Positions 7,802-16,018 of a DNA stretch of 64,000 nucleotides are shown one piece after another. Under the pieces are notes generated by a model, which had not been told where the DNA came from, made no database searches, and saw only the letters and a list, made by a program, of their open reading frames with translations. The DNA is from GCA-2861595 sp035536185 (GTDB lineage: Bacteria > Actinomycetota > Acidimicrobiia > Acidimicrobiales > GCA-2861595), in NCBI GenBank assembly GCA_035536185.1, contig DATLOM010000055.1, forward strand, positions 1-64,000, written 5' to 3'. The translations under genes were made by a program, and so were the position numbers. The first letter of the stretch is position 1. Each line of letters begins with the position of its first letter.

Positions 7802-8772
7802 GCGCCGCCGGCGCCGCCGTCACGCACCCCGCGGACCGCCCCGGCAGCTCTCATCCGGGCTCCGGCTCCGTCTCGGGCTCCGGAGACCCGAAGCAAAAGC
7901 CGACCCTCGACCGCCTGCGGGCGCGGTTGCGGGAGCTGTCACCTCTGGTTGTCGCCTTCAGTGGTGGGGCCGACTCCGCCTTCCTGGCGTGGGTGGCCCA
8001 CGACACGCTGGGGGCCGGCTCGTCCCACGCCGTGACCGCCGTCTCGCCGTCGCTGGCGCCGGAGGAGGAGGCGGACTGCGGGGCGCTCGCCCGCGAGTGG
8101 GGGCTTCACTGGAGCGCGGTTGTCACCCGCGAGCTGGCCAATCCCGACTACTCGGCCAACGACGGCCGGCGGTGCTACTGGTGCAAGACCGAGCTGATGT
8201 CCGTCCTTACGCCGATCGCCGAAGGATCCGCTGCCACCGTCGTGCTCGGCGTCAACCTCGACGACCTAGGAGACCACCGGCCCGGTCAGGAGGCGGCGGC
8301 CGAGGCCGGCGCCGCCTTCCCTCTGGTGGATGCAGGCTTCACCAAGGCCGACGTACGGGAGTGGTCGCAGCGACTGGGCCTCCGCACCTGGGACAAGCCG
8401 GCTGCCGCCTGCCTGGCGTCACGGGTGCCCTATGGGACCCGGGTGAGCCTCGGGGTTCTGGAGTCGGTGGCCCGGGCAGAGTCGGCCCTGCGGGCCCTCG
8501 GCTTCCGTCAGCTTCGCGTCCGCCACTACGGCGACCTGGCCCGGCTGGAGATCGACGGCCCCGAGCTGGCGCGGGCCTTCGAGGCCCGCGAGGACATAGT
8601 CGCCGCGGTGAAGGCCGCCGGCTACAGCTACGTCACCCTCGACCTCGAAGGCTTCCGTTCAGGGAACCTGAACTCTGTGTTGTCTCCCCGGGCGGGGGCC
8701 CAACCCCGCCCTCCTCGCCGAAGCGGGGGCTCCAACCCCGCCGGCGCCGTTCTTCCGAAGGAACCTTCGTGA
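7798..8772 (+). CDS. larE: LarE-family ATP-dependent sulfur transferase
   Basis: 324 residues of the PP-loop family. LarE activates a pyridinium dicarboxylate mononucleotide with ATP and inserts sulfur during synthesis of the nickel-pincer cofactor. The PP-loop is SGGADS (55-60). Cysteines lie at RCYWCK (126 and 129) and PAAACLASR (205). This three-Cys pattern is the one associated with cluster-containing, catalytic LarE rather than the sacrificial single-Cys type. The conserved core ends near GFRSGNLN. The last 30 or so residues are low complexity and are encoded by a 68-bp dispersed repeat (8683-8750). larB and larC are not nearby, so nickel-pincer work is unproven. GTGA overlaps join it to hemQ and to the NIL gene. 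Confidence 0.85.
   Translation: MSAAGAAVTHPADRPGSSHPGSGSVSGSGDPKQKPTLDRLRARLRELSPLVVAFSGGADSAFLAWVAHDTLGAGSSHAVTAVSPSLAPEEEADCGALAREWGLHWSAVVTRELANPDYSANDGRRCYWCKTELMSVLTPIAEGSAATVVLGVNLDDLGDHRPGQEAAAEAGAAFPLVDAGFTKADVREWSQRLGLRTWDKPAAACLASRVPYGTRVSLGVLESVARAESALRALGFRQLRVRHYGDLARLEIDGPELARAFEAREDIVAAVKAAGYSYVTLDLEGFRSGNLNSVLSPRAGAQPRPPRRSGGSNPAGAVLPKEPS
8683..8750 (+). repeat. Dispersed repeat, copy A
   Basis: This 68-bp GC-rich element is about 88 percent identical by eye to the reverse complement of 40254-40320. It contains the shared core CCTCGCCGAAGCGGGG. It lies in frame at the 3-prime end of larE, after the conserved part of the protein. Confidence 0.75.
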
Positions 8773-9008
8773 GTGCGGTGCGGGTACGGCTGACGTTCCC
8801 GGAGAACCTGATCAAAGAGCCCGTGATCGCCAGGGTCGTCAAGGAGTTCGACGTGATGCCCAACATCCGCCGGGCCAAGGTGGAGGACTCCTACGGCTGG
8901 ATCGTGTGCGAGCTCGGCGGGAGCCACGACAGCATCGAGTCCGCCATCGCCTGGATGCGCCAGCTGGGAGTGGAAGTGGACCTCCTGGGCGACGTCGTCG
9001 AGGGCTGA
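8769..9008 (+). CDS. NIL-domain protein
   Basis: A 79-residue protein made of a single NIL domain, the small ferredoxin-like fold named after its Asn-Ile-Leu motif (here ENLIKEPVI). NIL domains occur at the end of the methionine transporter ATPase MetN and in ferredoxins linked to sulfur and methionine metabolism, where they can sense ligands. This stand-alone form has no iron-sulfur motif. The GTG start overlaps the larE stop (GTGA). The coupling to a sulfur transferase suggests a partner in sulfur delivery. That role is inferred from context only. Confidence 0.8.
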   Translation: MSAVRVRLTFPENLIKEPVIARVVKEFDVMPNIRRAKVEDSYGWIVCELGGSHDSIESAIAWMRQLGVEVDLLGDVVEG

Positions 9009-9020
9009 GGCGGCCTCGGG

Positions 9021-9635
9021 GTGCGCAAGCTCCTGGCCTTGGGGATAGTGCTCACCATCCTGGGCGCGGTGGACCAGGGGGCCCGGGTGTTCGCCGAGAA
9101 CAAGCTCGAGGAGAAAGCCCGGGCGGAGGCCCGCGGCGCCAGCTCGGTCGAGGCCAGCATCTCTTCGTTCCCGTTCCTCGGCCGCCTCCTGGTGTCGGGC
9201 AACGTCTCCACGGTCGAGGTGCGGGCGGAGCAGGCGACTCTGAGCGACCTGCTCTCCGGGTCGGTGGAGGTGGACCTGCGTGGTGTCCGGCTGGAGCGTG
9301 ACGCCCTCTTCTCCGGGAAGGTGAGGCTCCAAAGGATCGACGCCGGCACCGTCGCCGTCGAGCTCGACGCCGCGGGCCTGGGCCGGGTGCTGAAGCTCCC
9401 GGTCACGATCGAGGACGGCCAGGTGCGCCTCACCGTCGCCGGCCGCACCGTCACCGCCCGCGCCGCCGTGGTCGCCGGCGAGCTCGTCCTCCAGATGGGG
9501 GCGCTGCCCGCCCTGAGTGTGCCCATCACCCGCAACGGCCTAATGAACTGCACCGCGGCCGACGCCGAGGTCAGGGGCGACACCATCCGCCTCACCTGCG
9601 CCGTCGACGAGGTCCCCCCCGCCCTCCTACGCTGA
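9021..9635 (+). CDS. DUF2993 (LmeA-like) exported protein
   Basis: A 204-residue protein with an N-terminal hydrophobic segment (LLALGIVLTILGAV) that serves as signal or anchor. The diagnostic DUF2993 stretch SSFPFLGRLLVSG follows. The mycobacterial member LmeA is a periplasmic phospholipid-binding protein needed for lipomannan elongation. Binding of lipid is a family inference, and the specific pathway here is unknown. It starts 12 bases after the NIL gene, so it may ride on the hemQ-larE transcript. Length is normal for the family. Confidence 0.8.
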   Translation: MRKLLALGIVLTILGAVDQGARVFAENKLEEKARAEARGASSVEASISSFPFLGRLLVSGNVSTVEVRAEQATLSDLLSGSVEVDLRGVRLERDALFSGKVRLQRIDAGTVAVELDAAGLGRVLKLPVTIEDGQVRLTVAGRTVTARAAVVAGELVLQMGALPALSVPITRNGLMNCTAADAEVRGDTIRLTCAVDEVPPALLR

Positions 9636-9651
9636 CTTACGGTGGCGACCG

Positions 9652-10116
9652 GTGGATCTGGAGGAGCAGGCCCGAGCACTGGCCGACGGGATCTGCGGAG
9701 CGCTCCCCGGATGGGTCGAGCGGTCGGTCGAGCAGGTGCTGGTGGCCTACCGGGGTAGCGTGGACCCGGCGGTGATGGCGGCCGCCCGTGAAGCCGGTGC
9801 CGGCGCGGCGGTCGAGGTGGGCGGCAGGGTCCGCTCGCTCCTCGCCGCCGACATCGACGAGCAGCGGGCCAACCCGCTCAGCCTGGTGCGCGGTGCCGTC
9901 TCCTATCCCACCGAGGTCCTGCGCCAGGCCGGCGTACCGCCGGTGGAACGTGACCCGTTCGCCGAGGAGCGCTTTCCCGACGACGACTACGACCTCACGC
10001 CGGCGTCCTTCGCCGACCTGGACCCGGCTCTGCGCGAGCTGGGGCTGATGTGGGGAGCGGCCAAGGCGTGGGAGCACAAGCGCCGCCATGCGGGCACGGA
10101 GGACGCCCGCCCATGA
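9652..10116 (+). CDS. Conserved hypothetical protein
   Basis: A 154-residue soluble protein, acidic in the middle (EERFPDDDYD) with helical N- and C-termini and no signal peptide. I do not recognise a domain. TACGGT at 9638-9643 ends eight bases before the GTG, suggesting its own leaderless promoter. Its TGA overlaps the ATG of the next gene by four bases, so both products are probably made together. Codon use matches the neighbours. Confidence 0.65.
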   Translation: MDLEEQARALADGICGALPGWVERSVEQVLVAYRGSVDPAVMAAAREAGAGAAVEVGGRVRSLLAADIDEQRANPLSLVRGAVSYPTEVLRQAGVPPVERDPFAEERFPDDDYDLTPASFADLDPALRELGLMWGAAKAWEHKRRHAGTEDARP

Positions 10117-10421
10117 CGAGGATCGCCGCCTACGTCCCCGATCTCATGGACCGCTCGAAGGTGGCGGCGGCGGCCAAAGAGGCGGTGTTCGTGCGCACCC
10201 CGGCGGACCTGGCCGCGGCCGGAGCCGACGCCGACCTCGTCGTCGTCGACCTGTCGCGAGCGGGAGCGCTGGACGCCCTGTCAGAGCTGAGCGACGTCCG
10301 GACCATCGGCTTCGGCAGCCACGTGGACCGGGACCTTCTGGCCGCGGCCACGGCCGCCGGCTGCGACGAGGTCCTCCCTCGGTCGAAGTTCTTCAGCACC
10401 CTGCACGAGCTGCTGGCCTGA
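10113..10421 (+). CDS. Small receiver-like (CheY-fold) protein without phospho-acceptor
   Basis: A 102-residue protein with alternating hydrophobic strands and helices: RIAAYVP, DLVVVDLSRAG, VRTIGFGSH and CDEVLPRSKFF in order, as in a receiver domain. DLVVVDLSRAG looks like the third strand, but the acidic pocket expected near the N-terminus is absent, so phosphorylation is doubtful. It could be a pseudo-receiver that binds the upstream 154-aa protein. The fold assignment is by pattern only. ATGA overlap with the preceding gene. Confidence 0.55.
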   Translation: MTRIAAYVPDLMDRSKVAAAAKEAVFVRTPADLAAAGADADLVVVDLSRAGALDALSELSDVRTIGFGSHVDRDLLAAATAAGCDEVLPRSKFFSTLHELLA

Positions 10422-10434
10422 CCTGACCTGACCG

Positions 10435-10626
10435 TTAGCCGCCTTCCGTCTTGCGCGGATCAACCGTCCAGCCGGCGTCGGCGATGGTGCGCGGCTCGAA
10501 GAAGAGGCATCCCTCGGGGCAGCCGAAGGGATCGAGGTCGGATACGTCCAGCCGGCAGCGCTGCACCTTCTCGCCGCCGGCGGTGGTGCGCTCGACGTAG
10601 TGCCGGCAGTCGGCCCTGACCCCCAC
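10435..10626 (-). CDS. Cys-rich mini-protein
   Basis: A 63-residue protein with four cysteines: CRHYVER, then QRCRLD, then FGCPEGCLFFEPR. The spacing, with a closing C-x3-C, suggests a zinc or iron-sulfur knuckle. I recall similar short proteins in actinobacteria but know no function. The minus-strand -10 TACCAT lies six bases before the GTG and overlaps the -10 of the divergent flavoprotein gene. This supports the start and suggests joint control. Confidence 0.7.
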   Translation of the reverse strand: MGVRADCRHYVERTTAGGEKVQRCRLDVSDLDPFGCPEGCLFFEPRTIADAGWTVDPRKTEGG

Positions 10627-10631
10627 GCTCC

Positions 10632-10638
10632 TATGGTA
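10632..10638. promoter_or_regulatory. Shared divergent -10 element
   Basis: TATGGT (10632-10637, plus) and TACCAT (10638-10633, minus) overlap by five bases. Each lies exactly six bases before a GTG start: 10644 on the plus strand and 10626 on the minus strand. One near-symmetric heptamer, TATGGTA, therefore could serve as the -10 for two leaderless genes. Confidence 0.6.
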
Positions 10639-10643
10639 CGGCC

Positions 10644-11993
10644 GTGGCCGAGCGGCTCGTGGTCGTGGGTGGTGACGCCGGCGGCATGGCCGCCGCCTCG
10701 CAGGCCCGGCGCCGCCGGCCGGACCTCGAGATCGTCGCCTTGGAGAAGGGTCGCTGGACGAGCTACTCGGCCTGCGGGATCCCCTACGTCGTCGGCGGCG
10801 AGGTGAAGGGCGTGGAGGAGCTCGTCGTGCGGGGCCCCCAGACGTTCCGTGACGAGTACCGCATCGACGTGCGCACCGGGCACGAGGTCATGGCCATCGA
10901 CCTCGACGACCGGCGGGTCGAGGTCCGCGACCACGGCCACGGGCGGACCTTCTGGCTCGGCTTCGACGTGCTGCACCTCGGGCTCGGAGCCGTTCCCATG
11001 CGCCCCGATCTCCCGGGCGTCGACGGCGAGCAGGTCCACGGGGTGCAGACGCTCGAGGACGCCGCCCATCTGCTGGACCACGCCGAGCAGGTTGACCTGA
11101 ACCACGTGGCCGTCGTCGGCGGCGGGTACATAGGCCTGGAGATGGCCGAGGCCTTTCTCCGCAGGGGCGCGGCAGTCACCGTGGTGGAGCAGGCGGGCGA
11201 GGTGATGCGCACGCTGGACCCGGACATGGGGGCACTGGTCGGGCAGGCCATGCGGGGCATGGGCATCGACCTGCGTACCGGGGTGAACGTCAGCGGATTC
11301 TCTCCCGGCGTCGTCCACACCTCTGACGGGGACCTGCCGGCCCAGCTCGTCGTCCTCGGCCTGGGGGTGGTCCCGAACACGGAGCTGGCACGTGACGCCG
11401 GCATCGTCACCGGGGACAAGGGAGCAATAACCGTGGACCCCCGCCAGCGGACCAGCGCAGAAGGGGTGTGGGCGGCCGGCGACTGCTGCGAGTCGTTCCA
11501 CCTGATCGCCCGCCGCCCGGTGCACGTCGCCCTGGGCACCGTGGCCAACAAGCAGGGGCGGGTGGCGGGGATCAATCTCGGCGGGGGCTACGCCACCTTC
11601 CCCGGCGTCGTGGGTACGGCGGTGACCAAGGTGTGCGCCACCGAAGTGGCCCGCACCGGCCTCAACGAGGCGGAAGCGGCCGAGGCCGGCCTGGCCTACG
11701 AGGCGGTGCGCATCACCAGCAGCACCCGGGCCGGGTACTTCCCCGGCGCGGGAAAGATCGTCGTGAAGATGCTCGCCGAGAGAGGGTCGGGCCGCCTGCT
11801 CGGGGCTCAGCTCGTGGGCGAGGAGGGGGCGGCCAAGCGCATCGACGTGGTGGCCACCGCCCTCAGCGCGGGCATGACCGTGGAGGAGATGACCGGCCTC
11901 GACCTGTCGTACGCGCCGCCGTTCTCGCCGGTGTGGGACCCCGTGCTGGTCGCCGCCCGCAAGGTCGCGGGGGCCGTGGCCGGCGCCGGCTGA
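10644..11993 (+). CDS. FAD-dependent CoA-disulfide reductase-like oxidoreductase
   Basis: A 449-residue flavoprotein disulfide reductase. The N-terminal FAD motif is VVVGGDAGGMAAA. The Cys of SYSACGIPYVVGG occupies the redox position of CoA-disulfide reductase and NADH oxidase/peroxidase. A second nucleotide motif (VAVVGGGYIGLEMAE) binds NAD(P)H, VWAAGDC closes the FAD site, and a dimerisation domain follows (VGTAVTKVCATEVARTG). It reduces a low-molecular-weight disulfide, persulfide or oxygen species; the exact substrate cannot be told. Length is normal. GTG start with a -10 six bases before it. Confidence 0.85.
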   Translation: MAERLVVVGGDAGGMAAASQARRRRPDLEIVALEKGRWTSYSACGIPYVVGGEVKGVEELVVRGPQTFRDEYRIDVRTGHEVMAIDLDDRRVEVRDHGHGRTFWLGFDVLHLGLGAVPMRPDLPGVDGEQVHGVQTLEDAAHLLDHAEQVDLNHVAVVGGGYIGLEMAEAFLRRGAAVTVVEQAGEVMRTLDPDMGALVGQAMRGMGIDLRTGVNVSGFSPGVVHTSDGDLPAQLVVLGLGVVPNTELARDAGIVTGDKGAITVDPRQRTSAEGVWAAGDCCESFHLIARRPVHVALGTVANKQGRVAGINLGGGYATFPGVVGTAVTKVCATEVARTGLNEAEAAEAGLAYEAVRITSSTRAGYFPGAGKIVVKMLAERGSGRLLGAQLVGEEGAAKRIDVVATALSAGMTVEEMTGLDLSYAPPFSPVWDPVLVAARKVAGAVAGAG

Positions 11994-12018
11994 GGACGCC
12001 TGCTGTACGCCCCACCTG

Positions 12019-12056
12019 TTCACCAGCTCGAAACAATGGGGTCATCGCCAGGAAAC
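12019..12056 (+). promoter_or_regulatory. GlnR-type nitrogen operator
   Basis: TTCAC-N6-GAAAC-N6-GTCAT-N6-GAAAC reproduces the actinobacterial GlnR box (gTnAc-N6-GaAAc repeated) with a perfect 22-bp period. It ends 25 bp before the amtB ATG, so it would overlap the -35 region and fits activation under nitrogen limitation. Confidence 0.75.
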
Positions 12057-12080
12057 AGCCTTTCGTCATGCTGTCGTCCC

Positions 12081-13367
12081 ATGGAGATCGACAGTGGTAA
12101 CACAGCGTGGGTACTGACCTCAGCGGCGCTCGTGCTGTTCATGACGCCGGGGCTGGCCTTCTTCTACGCCGGCATGGTGCGTTCCAAGAACGTGCTCGGC
12201 ATGCTGATGCAGAACTTCTTCTCCCTGGGCCTGGTGAGCGTGCTGTGGGCAGCAGTCGGTTTCAGCCTCGCCTTCGGTGACGGGGGCGGCTTCATCGGCA
12301 ACTTCGACTTCGCCGGGCTGAAGGACCTGGGCGATGCCGCCCTCACTCTTCCTGGCTACGTCAAGACCGGCGACGTGGACCTCGCCCTCACCATCCCCCC
12401 CATCGCCTTCGCCGGCTACCAGATGATGTTCGCGGTGATCACGCCTGCCCTCATCACCGGTGCCACCGCCGACCGGATGAAGTTCGCCGGCTGGGCCGCC
12501 TTCCTGGCCCTGTGGCTGGTGCTGGTGTACTCGCCGGTCGCCCATTGGGTCTTCAGCCCCACCGGCTGGTTGTTCAAGAGGGGAGCGCTCGACTTCGCCG
12601 GCGGCACCGTCGTCCACATCAATGCCGGCATCGCCGCCCTCGCCGTGGTGCTCGTTCTCGGCAAGCGCAAGGGCTGGCCCCGCGAGGCCATGCCGCCCCA
12701 CTCACTGCCCCTCACGCTCCTCGGGACCGGGATCCTCTGGTTCGGCTGGATCGGCTTCAACGCCGGGTCCGCGCTGGGTGCCAACGCCCTCGCCGCCCAG
12801 GCCCTGGTGAACACCCACCTGGCCGCCGCCGCCGGCATGCTCGGCTGGCTCATCGTGGAGAAGCTCAAAGACGGCAAGGCCACCACCCTCGGCGGCGCCT
12901 CCGGGGCCGTCGCCGGCCTCGTCGCCATCACCCCCTGCGCCGGCTTCGTCGGTGGTATGGCGCCCTTGGTCATCGGCTTCATCGCCGGCGTGGTCTGCTT
13001 CCTCGCCATCCAGCTCAAGTACAAGTTCGGCTACGACGACAGCCTCGACGTCATCGGCGTCCACCTGGTCGGCGGGATCGCCGGCTCGCTGCTGCTCGGC
13101 TTCTTCGCCGACACCAAGGTCAACGCTCTCGGGTTCGACGGCGTGTTCTTCGGCGGCGGCGCCGACCTCCTCAGCGACCAGCTCGTTGCCGTGGGCGCCA
13201 CCATCGTCTTCTCCGGCGTTCTCTCCTTCGTCATCGCCAAGGTGGTGGACGCCGTGATCGGCCTACGGGTCAAGGAGGACGAGGAGATGGCCGGACTGGA
13301 CACCACACAGCACGCCGAGACGGCCTACAACCTGGGCGACCTCGGCTCGATGGGAAGGATCGGATGA
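12081..13367 (+). CDS. amtB: Ammonium transporter Amt
   Basis: A 428-residue membrane protein with about eleven helices that carries ammonium or ammonia inward. The Amt signature is present: FFYAGMVRSKNVL after the first helix, GGTVVHINAG with a pore His, and DDSLDVIGVHLVGG with the second pore His. The C-terminal cytosolic tail (LRVKEDEEMAGLD) is the site where PII docks. ATG 12081 is chosen because it gives the normal N-terminus and sits just after the GlnR box. Its stop overlaps the PII start (ATGA), as in the classical amtB-glnK-glnD operon. Confidence 0.95.
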   Translation: MEIDSGNTAWVLTSAALVLFMTPGLAFFYAGMVRSKNVLGMLMQNFFSLGLVSVLWAAVGFSLAFGDGGGFIGNFDFAGLKDLGDAALTLPGYVKTGDVDLALTIPPIAFAGYQMMFAVITPALITGATADRMKFAGWAAFLALWLVLVYSPVAHWVFSPTGWLFKRGALDFAGGTVVHINAGIAALAVVLVLGKRKGWPREAMPPHSLPLTLLGTGILWFGWIGFNAGSALGANALAAQALVNTHLAAAAGMLGWLIVEKLKDGKATTLGGASGAVAGLVAITPCAGFVGGMAPLVIGFIAGVVCFLAIQLKYKFGYDDSLDVIGVHLVGGIAGSLLLGFFADTKVNALGFDGVFFGGGADLLSDQLVAVGATIVFSGVLSFVIAKVVDAVIGLRVKEDEEMAGLDTTQHAETAYNLGDLGSMGRIG

Positions 13368-13702
13368 AGCTCGTCACCGCCATCATCAAGCCGTTCAAGC
13401 TGGACGACGTCAAGAACGCCCTGAAGGCCATGGACGTTCAGGGAATGACCGTCTCGGAGGTGCAGGGCTTCGGGCGCCAACGGGGGCACACCGAGGTGTA
13501 CCGCGGTGCCGAGTACACGGTCGACTTCGTGCCCAAGGTCAGGATCGAGGTGCTGTCCGACGACGTCGACGTGGCCAGGGTCGTGGAGGCCATCTCCGCC
13601 GCGGCTCGCACCGACAAGATCGGTGACGGGAAGATCTGGGTCTCGGACCTCGACAGCGTCACCCGGATACGCACCGGGGAGATGGGCTCCGACGCTCTCT
13701 GA
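13364..13702 (+). CDS. glnK: PII nitrogen regulatory protein (GlnK/GlnB)
   Basis: A 112-residue trimeric signal protein that binds ATP/ADP and 2-oxoglutarate and blocks Amt when nitrogen is plentiful. The T-loop GHTEVYRGAEYTVDF contains Tyr51, the site modified by GlnD (adenylylated in actinobacteria, uridylylated in proteobacteria). The family signatures IIKPFKL and GDGKIWV are intact. ATG overlaps the amtB stop. The position between amtB and glnD favours the name glnK. Confidence 0.95.
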   Translation: MKLVTAIIKPFKLDDVKNALKAMDVQGMTVSEVQGFGRQRGHTEVYRGAEYTVDFVPKVRIEVLSDDVDVARVVEAISAAARTDKIGDGKIWVSDLDSVTRIRTGEMGSDAL

Positions 13703-13733
13703 GCGGCCTCAGCTGGTTGCCGAGGATGGCCCG

Positions 13734-15971
13734 GTGGGAAGGGCCTTCTGTCGCGCCTACACCGAGCTGGCCGACCGCTGGTTGACGGGCATCCTCAGCG
13801 ACGAGCCCGGAGTTGCCGTGGTCGCCGTCGGCGGTTACGGCAGGGGCGAGCTGTGCCCCGGCAGCGACCTCGACGTCGTGCTCGTGCACAGCGGCCGCAA
13901 GGGGATTCAGCAGGTGGCCGAGCGGCTCTGGTACCCGATCTGGGACGCCGGGGTGGGCCTGGACCACAGCGTGCGCACGGTCAAGGAGGCGCTGGCCGTC
14001 GCCGGTGCCGACCTCAAGGCCGCCCTCGGGCTCCTCGACGCCAGGATGGTCGCCGGCGACGCCGAGCTGGCCGCCGGTCTCGCTGCCGGCGCCCGTCAGC
14101 AGTGGCGCAAGGGGGCAAAGCGCTGGCTGCCGGAGCTGGCCGACCTGGTGGAGGCGCGCCATGCCCAGTTCGGTGAGGTCGCCTTCCTGCTCGAGCCGGA
14201 GCTGAAGGAGGGCCGGGGAGGACTGCGGGACGTGCACGCCCTCCGGGCCGCGGCCCTGGCCACCGAGGTGCTCGATGCCGGCAACGACACCCTGAGCGAG
14301 CCCCACGACGTACTTCTGGGGGTGCGGGTCGAGCTGCACCGGGCCACCGGCAAGGCTTCGGACCGCCTCCTGCTCCAGGAGCAGGACCGCGTGGCTGCGG
14401 TGCTCGACTATGCCGACGCCGATGCCCTCATGGCCGCCGTGTCCGCCGCGGCCCGCACCATCGCCTGGTGCAGCGACGACGGCTGGCGCCGGGTGAAGGC
14501 GCCCGTGGCCGCTGGCCGGAGCCGGTCCGTCGGCGGCGAGCGCCCGGTCGGCCCGGGGCTGGCGTTGATCGACGGCGAGGTTGCGCTGGCCGCCACCGCG
14601 GACCCCGCCGGCGATCCCGCCCTCGTACTGCGGGCCGCCGCCGCCGCCGCCGAGCTGGGCACCTGGCTGGCCCGGAGCGCGCTGGACCGCCTGGCCACGG
14701 AGGGGGCGGCTCTGCCCGACCCGTGGCCCGAGGCTGCCCGCAACGCCCTGGTCGCCCTGCTCGGCACCGGCCGCGCCGCCATCCCCGTGCTCGAGGCACT
14801 CGACCAGCGGTGCCTCCTCACGAGGATCCTCCCGGAATGGGAGGCGGTGCGCAGCCGCCCTCAGCGCAACGCCTACCACCGCTTCACCGTCGACCGCCAT
14901 CTCTGTGAGGCCGCGGCCAATGCGGCGGCCCTGACCCGCCGTGTCGCCCGCCCGGACCTGCTCCTCGTCGGCGCCCTGCTGCACGACATCGGCAAGGGCT
15001 ACCCCGGCGACCACACGGACGTCGGCGTGGAGATGATGGCGCGCATGGGCGCCCGGCTCGGCTTCCCGCCGGCCGACGTGGAGGTCCTCGTGAGCCTGGT
15101 GCGCCACCATCTCCTCCTGCCCGACATCGCTACCCGCCGCGACCTCGACGATCCCGCCACCGTCGCCGCGGTGGCCGAAGCAGTGGGCGACCGGGACACC
15201 TTGGAGCTCCTGGCCGCGCTCACCGAAGCCGACGGCCTGGCCACGGGCCCTTCGGCCTGGGGGCCCTGGAAGGCCGGCCTGGTCGACGATCTCGTCGCCC
15301 GCACCGCTCGCTGGCTCGAAGGCCACCGCACGCCCGAGACGCCGGCGCTCCCAGGCCCCGAGCACCGGGCCGCCATGGCCCGGGGCCTGGTAGAGGTCGT
15401 GGTCGAGGGCAACCGCGTCACCGTCGTCGCCCCGGACCGGCCGGGCCTGTTCTGCCGGGTGGCGGGAACGCTGGCCCTGCACGGGCTCGACGTGCGAACG
15501 GCGGCCGCGGCCAGCGAGGAGTCCATGGCCGTCGAGGTGTTCGAGGTCGAGCCCGCCTTCGCCAAGGCGCCCAACTGGACCAGGGTGAGGGCCGACGTGG
15601 AGCGGGCCCTGATGGGCCGGCTGTCGCTGGAGGCACGGCTGGCCGACCGGGTCCGGGCCTATGCCGGCCGCTCCCGGCCCAGCGCACCTGGTCCTGCCGA
15701 GCCGAGGGTGACGTTCGACAACGGCGCCTCGGCGGTGGCGACTGTCGTGGAGGTGAGGGCGCCCGACAGCATCGGCGTGCTGTACCGGATCACCCGCGCC
15801 CTGGCCGACTGCGACCTGGACGTGCGCTCGGCCAAGGTCTCAACTCTGGGCCACGAGGTGGTCGACGCCTTCTACGTGACCGATGCCGCCGGCGCCAAGG
15901 TCGTCGACGGTGAGCACCTGGCGGAGATCGAGAAGGCGGTGTTGGCCGAGCTCACCCGCGCCCGCCACTGA
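13734..15971 (+). CDS. glnD: PII nucleotidyltransferase GlnD
   Basis: A 745-residue bifunctional nitrogen sensor that modifies and demodifies PII in response to glutamine. Domains in order: nucleotidyltransferase with GGYGRGELCPGSDLD (Gly33-Gly34, Asp45, Asp47), a linker domain, HD phosphohydrolase with LLHDIGKG (about 415), and two C-terminal ACT domains (about 565-635 and 680-740) that bind glutamine. The GTG at 13734 is the only reasonable start. It gives a protein slightly shorter than many GlnDs, with the nucleotidyltransferase starting very near the N-terminus. Third gene of the amtB operon, 31 bases after glnK. Confidence 0.93.
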   Translation: MGRAFCRAYTELADRWLTGILSDEPGVAVVAVGGYGRGELCPGSDLDVVLVHSGRKGIQQVAERLWYPIWDAGVGLDHSVRTVKEALAVAGADLKAALGLLDARMVAGDAELAAGLAAGARQQWRKGAKRWLPELADLVEARHAQFGEVAFLLEPELKEGRGGLRDVHALRAAALATEVLDAGNDTLSEPHDVLLGVRVELHRATGKASDRLLLQEQDRVAAVLDYADADALMAAVSAAARTIAWCSDDGWRRVKAPVAAGRSRSVGGERPVGPGLALIDGEVALAATADPAGDPALVLRAAAAAAELGTWLARSALDRLATEGAALPDPWPEAARNALVALLGTGRAAIPVLEALDQRCLLTRILPEWEAVRSRPQRNAYHRFTVDRHLCEAAANAAALTRRVARPDLLLVGALLHDIGKGYPGDHTDVGVEMMARMGARLGFPPADVEVLVSLVRHHLLLPDIATRRDLDDPATVAAVAEAVGDRDTLELLAALTEADGLATGPSAWGPWKAGLVDDLVARTARWLEGHRTPETPALPGPEHRAAMARGLVEVVVEGNRVTVVAPDRPGLFCRVAGTLALHGLDVRTAAAASEESMAVEVFEVEPAFAKAPNWTRVRADVERALMGRLSLEARLADRVRAYAGRSRPSAPGPAEPRVTFDNGASAVATVVEVRAPDSIGVLYRITRALADCDLDVRSAKVSTLGHEVVDAFYVTDAAGAKVVDGEHLAEIEKAVLAELTRARH

Positions 15972-16004
15972 AAGTTCGTCCCCCAGAATCCACGACGCGT
16001 CGCT

Positions 16005-16010
16005 TACCGT
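16005..16010 (+). promoter_or_regulatory. -10 element of NUDIX gene
   Basis: TACCGT ends eight bases before the ATG at 16019, consistent with a leaderless transcript. Confidence 0.4.
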
Positions 16011-16018
16011 GTGGAGCG

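Noticed and set aside
13659..15482. 607-codon minus-strand frame opposite glnD
   Set aside because: Shadow frame; glnD on the plus strand has all expected motifs and operon context.
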